The notes beneath the pieces were generated by a model that made no database searches, was not told where the DNA came from, and worked only from the letters and a program-made list of their open reading frames with translations. Positions 59,408 to 64,000 of a stretch of DNA of 64,000 nt are shown one piece after another (positions within the stretch are counted from its first letter, which is position 1; each line of letters starts with the position of its first letter). A program made the translations under genes and the position numbers. Origin of the DNA: Candidatus Poribacteria bacterium (GTDB lineage: Bacteria > Poribacteria > WGA-4E > PCPOR2b); the NCBI GenBank assembly GCA_022822005.1, contig JAJECO010000063.1, forward strand, positions 1-64,000. Reading direction: 5' to 3'.

Positions 59408-62400
59408 TTACCGCATGGACATCTGCTCAGAATCGCTCTTGCGCCGGAGGACAACGCCCCACTGACCGACTACCCACAGCGTATCGTCTGGGGCATGGAT
59501 AATAGTATACAGGTTATTGGAAATATCCGTGTGTTCGCGCTCCCATGTGGTGCCGCCATCCGTTGAACGAAGGATTGTGCCGGACGCACCGACGGCGTAG
59601 ACCTCCTGATCTGATAGCGCAAGGATGCCGTGGAGCGTTTCAGTGACACCGCTTGACAAGGCTTCCCACTTAAATCCACCGCCCGTTGTGCGGAGGATGA
59701 TGCCGTAATCGCCTGCCGCCCAGCCCTTCCGTTTTGTGATGAATGATACCCCATATAGGTCATAACCGGTGCTGGTTTCGTGGTGTTTCCAATATCCACC
59801 GCCGTTGATTGTTCGTTGGACAATGCCGCTATGTCCAACCGCCCAACCGAGCGGCGCGAAATCCATTTCGACCCTTTCGAGATCTTTTCCTGTGGAGGTG
59901 CGTTGGGGTGTCCAGATGGGACCGCCGTCTTGGTTATGGATAATCTGTCCATCCCTGCCGACCGCCCAACCTTCGGAGAAGTTACCAAACGCTACATCGT
60001 TTATCTCAAAGGGTAACGGCGGATCTTCCTCAAATATCCCTGGCCGCGTCGGGGTCTCTCCCGCCGACCATTTTGCGCCGTCCGTTGTGTAAAGCACGGT
60101 GCCGTCACGTCGCATTGACCAACCCCATCGTTCTGCGCCTTCGGAGTTTAAGCCCGATACATCGGCAAAATGAACGCCGACAAGGGTCTGTTCAGTGCCG
60201 CTTTGCAGGTGGGTCCAGGTTTTTCCACCATCCCGCGTTTCAAGTAGGATACCGTTATCTCCGGTAATCCAACCGTGTGTGCTGTCCAAGAAGAGGATCT
60301 GGCGGAAATCATCAAGTTGCTCGCCGAGTTGGCGTTCCCACGTTTGTCCGCCATTCTCGGTGTGATAGATATGTCCCGCATCGCCGACCGCCCACGCGTG
60401 CTGGTCACCGATGAAATGGACATTTGTGATTGGCAGCCCAGATTGACGACGAACCCGACGCTGGCGGTCCCTCGGTCTTTCTCGGTTTTCTGTTCCTGCC
60501 TGCGCGACCGCTGTGTCCTCGGTCTCGCTTTCAATCTCTCCCTCAGGCGTGAAACGTCCGGCACGGGATCGCTGTTCGGTCAGGTCCCTCTGGAAGATAT
60601 CGGTGAAATTGTCGTCCAGCGGGTTGGTGATCGTCGGCTCTGGTTCTTCAGCGGCGTCTGCTTTTGCTTCCGCGTCCGCCTGTTTGCTCTGTGCGATGAG
60701 CTCTGCCGGCGTCTCAAGTCCCACATAGTCCGACTCCCAACTCTCGCCTTGGTCGTCCGTCACGAGGATAGCCCCATTACGGTCGATTCCCCAAGCGCGC
60801 TGGTGGCTGTCGAACTTAATTCGACGGAGCCCTTCCGCCGGGATTTCCGGGAAGAGTTGTTTCCACGTCACGCCGCCGTCCTCTGTAGTGAAGGATCTAC
60901 CATCTCTGCCCACAATCCAACCGGACTTCGCATCGGCGAAATGGACTGCGGCAGCAGGCTGATGGGTTTTGTCCTGAATCTCCCAGTAGTCCCCGCTGTT
61001 GACCGTATGCAGAATCAACCCGCCTTCGACCCGTTGCGGGGTAATCGCCCATCCTTCGGTGCTATTAACGAAATGCAGTGCTGTGATTGGTTTGTCCGTC
61101 GTCCCGGTTTTCTGGCGTTTCCAGGTTACGCCGCCGTCCGTCGTGTGGAGCGTTTGTCCCTGATCCGCACCGAGCCAGCCTTCTTTTGTGTTTATAAACT
61201 GCATGGCGCTGATTCTGCTGAAGTTTCGCACCACCTTTTTGATGACCTGCCACGTTTGTCCACCGTTTTCTGTCCGAAGCAGCACACCGCGTCCAGCGAC
61301 CCACCCGTGGTTTTCATCGACGAAGGTGATTAGCCGCAAATCTTCCTGCACGCTGCTATGTTGGGGCGTCCATGTTTTGCCGCCGTCTGTTGTGTGTGCA
61401 ATCACGCCGCCGGATCCGACCGCCCACCCACGTAAAGTGGCGGATTCATCCCCTGTGCGATGAAAATAGGTGTCGGTGAAATCGGTCTGCCACGTTGCCT
61501 GACGGACGATCTCCCAATGATAGGTGACCTCCTCGATGGTCGGTGACTCCTCAACAACTTCGGTGGCGTCCCTGCGTTCTGCCAATGGGGGTAGTTCGGC
61601 TGGTAGTTCCTCTGCATCAACAGAGTAGCGCATCGCAATCCCGCCTTTGCCGACAGCGACCATCCCTTCTGGTGAAAGCGCGAATCCGTATAGGTCATTC
61701 TCCGTATCGCTCTCCTGCTTCTCCCATTTCTTCCCACCGTTGGTGGTCGTCAGTATCACGCCGCCATCGCCCACGATGAGCCCGTGCTTTTCATCGGCAA
61801 AGTAGACCTTGTTCAGGTTTGTCTCCACGCCGCTGGGCTGGAATCTCCAGGTTTTCCCGCCATCTTTGGTGTGTATGATTTCCCCAAACTGACCCGTCAC
61901 CCAGCCGGTTTTATTGTCGATAAAGTAGATTGCGTACAGTTCGTTGTAGGTAGGTGTCTTCTGTAGCGTCCATGTCAGTCCGCCGTTGGCTGTGTGGATG
62001 ACAATGCCGGGCCAACCGACCGACCAACCCTCCTTATCGTTGAGGAAGAACACCTCTTTTAGCATGTGAAATTCGCCCGGCGTCTGCTGTACCCACGATT
62101 CGCCGCCATCAGCGGTATGCAGGACTGTCCCCAGATCGCCAACGACCCAGCCCTTTTTCGGGCTGACGAAGTAGGTGCCCCGGAGCGAGTACCACCATCC
62201 ACTTTTTTGGGTTTCCCAACTCTGTCCGCCATCGGCGGTGTGGACAATCATGCCACGATCGCCGACCGCCCAACCCTCAAGGTCTGAAACAAAATAGAGG
62301 CTTCGGATGTGGTCCCAGATATCGGTTTGAACCTCAGTCCATGTTTCTCCGCCATCTTGGGTTACGGCGATGGTGCCTTTTTCGCCGACTGCGACCGCCC

Positions 62401-63445
62401 GGTTCCCGTCAGCGAACTGTATCTCCTCAAGATTGTTGGCAGTTGTGCCGCTGACTATCGCCCACGTTTCCCCGCCATCTTCCGAGTGCATAATTGTGCC
62501 CTGCCAACCGACCGCCCACGCCTCGTCTGACGTGGTGAACTGAACCCCGGTCAGATTATTTTCGGTGCCGCTCTCCAGCAATCGCCAGTTGTCTCCACCG
62601 TCCTCTGTGAATGTGATGAAACCGATATCAGCGACCGCCACGCCGCGTTTGTTGTCTACGAAATGGATGCTGTTGACAGTATCCCGAACATGCCCGTTGA
62701 TCAATGGGATGCGGCTGTCCTGACGCGTCCATTCGGCACCCCCGTTTGTCGTGTGGAAGATCGAGCCGTCAGTCCCGACAAGCCAGCCCTCAGTTTTGCT
62801 GATGAAGAAGACCCGCTTGTTATCGTTGATCATCCGATCCCGTTCACCCGCGTAGCGGTTACTCTGCTGCCGCCATGTTTTTCCACCGTCCTCTGTGAAG
62901 AAAATCCGATCATTCGCGCCGACAGTCCAGCCACGGCGTTTGCTCACGAACCAGACGCCGCTGAGCGGAAACTCGCTGATGTATTCATACCGTTCCCACG
63001 TTTTTCCGCCATTCTTCGTGTACAGAACATCGGCATCCTCTCCGACGATCCACCCCTCATCGGAGTTCGCAAAGTGGACATCCCTGAGCATTGCTAAGGT
63101 GCCGCTGTCTTGGAGCTGCCAGCGGCGTCCGTCATCGGTGGTCGCGATCAAACCCTTATCACCGACCGCCCAACCGTAGCGGTGGTTGGTGAAATAGACC
63201 GCCTTGAAATCACCTTCCGTTCCAACTTCTTGACGTTCCCACGTTTTTCCGCCATCGTTTGTATGAACGATCGTCCCCTTTTCGCCGACGAGCCATCCGC
63301 GTTCAGCATCTGCGAAGTGCAGATCTGTGAAGTCAACTTCCCAATCGGCTTTGCGGGTCACGTCCTGCCTACAGCCGATGAATAATAGTATGAATGCAAG
63401 CGCAAGTGTTGTCCCTCGGAATATATGTTGATATGTTTGTCTCAT
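59408..63445 (-). CDS. Giant Ycf48/BNR-repeat lipoprotein
   Basis: A 1345-residue predicted lipoprotein (lipobox LFIGC, Cys about residue 25) built from about 27-28 repeats of the type GWAVGxxGTIxHTxDGGxTWxxQ. These are Ycf48-like/BNR blades; seven or so form one beta-propeller, so three to four propellers are expected. Two low-complexity linkers interrupt the array: residues about 625-660 (ELPAELPPLAERRD) and about 925-1010 (acidic then Arg-rich, RPRDRQRRVRRQ). Most blades keep the GW and DGG...W core, so the fold is probably intact. Ycf48 itself helps photosystem II assembly; here there is no photosynthesis gene, and a scaffolding or binding role outside the cytoplasm is only inference. Confidence 0.88.
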   Translation of the reverse strand: MRQTYQHIFRGTTLALAFILLFIGCRQDVTRKADWEVDFTDLHFADAERGWLVGEKGTIVHTNDGGKTWERQEVGTEGDFKAVYFTNHRYGWAVGDKGLIATTDDGRRWQLQDSGTLAMLRDVHFANSDEGWIVGEDADVLYTKNGGKTWERYEYISEFPLSGVWFVSKRRGWTVGANDRIFFTEDGGKTWRQQSNRYAGERDRMINDNKRVFFISKTEGWLVGTDGSIFHTTNGGAEWTRQDSRIPLINGHVRDTVNSIHFVDNKRGVAVADIGFITFTEDGGDNWRLLESGTENNLTGVQFTTSDEAWAVGWQGTIMHSEDGGETWAIVSGTTANNLEEIQFADGNRAVAVGEKGTIAVTQDGGETWTEVQTDIWDHIRSLYFVSDLEGWAVGDRGMIVHTADGGQSWETQKSGWWYSLRGTYFVSPKKGWVVGDLGTVLHTADGGESWVQQTPGEFHMLKEVFFLNDKEGWSVGWPGIVIHTANGGLTWTLQKTPTYNELYAIYFIDNKTGWVTGQFGEIIHTKDGGKTWRFQPSGVETNLNKVYFADEKHGLIVGDGGVILTTTNGGKKWEKQESDTENDLYGFALSPEGMVAVGKGGIAMRYSVDAEELPAELPPLAERRDATEVVEESPTIEEVTYHWEIVRQATWQTDFTDTYFHRTGDESATLRGWAVGSGGVIAHTTDGGKTWTPQHSSVQEDLRLITFVDENHGWVAGRGVLLRTENGGQTWQVIKKVVRNFSRISAMQFINTKEGWLGADQGQTLHTTDGGVTWKRQKTGTTDKPITALHFVNSTEGWAITPQRVEGGLILHTVNSGDYWEIQDKTHQPAAAVHFADAKSGWIVGRDGRSFTTEDGGVTWKQLFPEIPAEGLRRIKFDSHQRAWGIDRNGAILVTDDQGESWESDYVGLETPAELIAQSKQADAEAKADAAEEPEPTITNPLDDNFTDIFQRDLTEQRSRAGRFTPEGEIESETEDTAVAQAGTENRERPRDRQRRVRRQSGLPITNVHFIGDQHAWAVGDAGHIYHTENGGQTWERQLGEQLDDFRQILFLDSTHGWITGDNGILLETRDGGKTWTHLQSGTEQTLVGVHFADVSGLNSEGAERWGWSMRRDGTVLYTTDGAKWSAGETPTRPGIFEEDPPLPFEINDVAFGNFSEGWAVGRDGQIIHNQDGGPIWTPQRTSTGKDLERVEMDFAPLGWAVGHSGIVQRTINGGGYWKHHETSTGYDLYGVSFITKRKGWAAGDYGIILRTTGGGFKWEALSSGVTETLHGILALSDQEVYAVGASGTILRSTDGGTTWEREHTDISNNLYTIIHAPDDTLWVVGQWGVVLRRKSDSEQMSMR

Positions 63446-63757
63446 TCGACTTTTTTCTCCTTAAAATGTCGTGGTGTCCCAATAAACTCAGAAAGTCCGA
63501 ATCCCGGTGGCGTGTCAGATCGGCTTTGGACCTGTCTCAACTCGATGCGCGAACGGAGAACAGTAGCGAAAACGCCTCCGAAATTCTTGATCCTTTGGAC
63601 GTAAAAGCGTCCTAAATGTTGAAGGGCTAATCCGTTTCTATCTTACAAAGTATAACATAATCCTGTCCTAAACCCTATACCAAAATTTACCGAAGCAGGA
63701 TGCGTGTCTGGACATTCTATTCGGCGGGGGTTTGGGCATCTGTTGCGCTCTGGCTTT
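63446..63757. other. Upstream region of the Ycf48-repeat gene
   Basis: No convincing gene. A TATACT box with an upstream AT-rich stretch lies near 63650 on the minus strand and may be the promoter of the giant lipoprotein gene. A plus-strand reading frame across its start appears to be a chance overlap. Confidence 0.35.
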
Positions 63758-63786
63758 TTGCTTGCGTTTCAAATGATGGGTATGCT
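63758..63786 (+). promoter_or_regulatory. Sigma-70 promoter TTGCTT-N17-TATGCT
   Basis: -35 TTGCTT at 63758-63763 and -10 TATGCT at 63781-63786. It would serve the gene starting at 63945, with a leader of about 150 bases that may hold regulation. Confidence 0.6.
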
Positions 63787-63944
63787 AAGATGAACGCATT
63801 ATTCACGGCGAAGAATTCATACAGATAAAGTTGCACACATCGCATTGGGAGGCGTTCTCGGACGGGGTTTGCTGGACTCAAAACTGGAACATGGAACGGT
63901 TGATAAGTTTTCTTATCGAACTTTTCTGATAGGAAGATAATCCA

Positions 63945-64000
63945 ATGAAAATAGTGAACCGCTTACCTTTATCTAAATTAGAAAAGGGGTTTATAGCAAC
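63945..64000 (+). CDS. Start of an unidentified gene, cut by the window end
   Basis: ATG at 63945 with AGGAAG eight bases upstream opens MKIVNRLPLSKLEKGFIA and runs off the end of the window. Eighteen residues are too few to name it. Promoter and ribosome-binding site make it a likely real gene. Confidence 0.55.
   Translation, partial: MKIVNRLPLSKLEKGFIA

Noticed and set aside
59408-63445. Long plus-strand frames inside the Ycf48-repeat gene (e.g. 352 codons at 60275)
   Set aside because: They are antisense shadows produced by the strongly repetitive codon pattern of the real gene.
63394-63615. 73-codon plus-strand frame over the start of the Ycf48-repeat gene
   Set aside because: It overlaps the start of a convincing gene, has no ribosome-binding site, and is not protein-like.
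1-64000. CRISPR arrays, rRNA, tRNA and complete insertion sequences
   Set aside because: Read through on both strands; regularly spaced direct repeats, rRNA signatures, cloverleafs and intact transposase genes were not seen. Short degenerate examples could still be missed by eye.

Overview
The window looks like a chromosomal segment of an uncultured, non-model, Gram-negative-type bacterium. It has lipoproteins, a likely outer-membrane barrel and a periplasmic-type VWA protein. Gfo/Idh/MocA oxidoreductases, an enolase-superfamily dehydratase, GH42-like and GH4 enzymes, an amidohydrolase and a giant Ycf48-repeat lipoprotein occur together, with many palindromic intergenic repeats. This style is seen in Poribacteria/Latescibacteria-like and planctomycete-like genomes. 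That placement is inference from gene content only: no rRNA, tRNA or universal marker gene is present. No CRISPR array or intact insertion sequence was seen.

Layout. 0.3-2.7 kb: a homodimeric-type pyruvate dehydrogenase E1. 2.7-4.5 kb: small lipoprotein genes with strong hairpin terminators. 4.9-11.6 kb: an accessory island, all on the minus strand, with an N6-adenine DNA methylase carrying a nuclease-like N-terminus, an AT-rich candidate nuclease, a phage-type HTH protein, small membrane and coiled-coil proteins, and two apparent frameshifts. 12.4-18.3 kb: VOC protein, SDR, CoA-transferase and a GH42-like hydrolase separated by repeats. 18.9-20.4 kb: a P-loop protein and an MBL-fold hydrolase. 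20.5-33.8 kb: the nitrogen region. 34.3-48.5 kb: carbon and small-molecule catabolism (Gfo/Idh/MocA, amidohydrolase, E1 alpha/beta, a ThDP enzyme with a duplicated-domain partner, ADP-ribosylglycohydrolase, MFS, threonine aldolase, enolase-superfamily dehydratase, GH4). 48.7-56.6 kb, plus strand: cytochrome b, outer-membrane-like protein, HflK, HflC, lipoyl synthase and a 2-hydroxyacid dehydrogenase. 56.7-63.4 kb: an Rpn-type remnant, Gfo/Idh/MocA, VWA protein and the 1345-residue Ycf48-repeat lipoprotein.

The most coherent system is assimilatory nitrate use. On the minus strand the order of transcription is amt2, nasT, nirBD, narK, a 33-residue ORF, a fused DmsB-DmsC-like subunit, and a molybdopterin nitrate reductase. 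A sigma-54-type promoter with an upstream inverted repeat precedes amt2. NasT is an ANTAR-domain regulator. Both nasT itself and nirBD are preceded by leaders with AAAGNN hexaloop hairpins whose second hairpin overlaps an intrinsic terminator. This is the expected architecture of ANTAR antitermination, used twice in one operon. No NasS nitrate sensor is present. The nitrate reductase carries a C-terminal partial copy of its own molybdopterin-binding region.

Several start codons were moved from the longest reading frame on ribosome-binding-site grounds. Four small or broken genes below about 60 codons were found by reading the gaps: 3447-3611, 6061-6240, 6273-6427 and 26896-26997.
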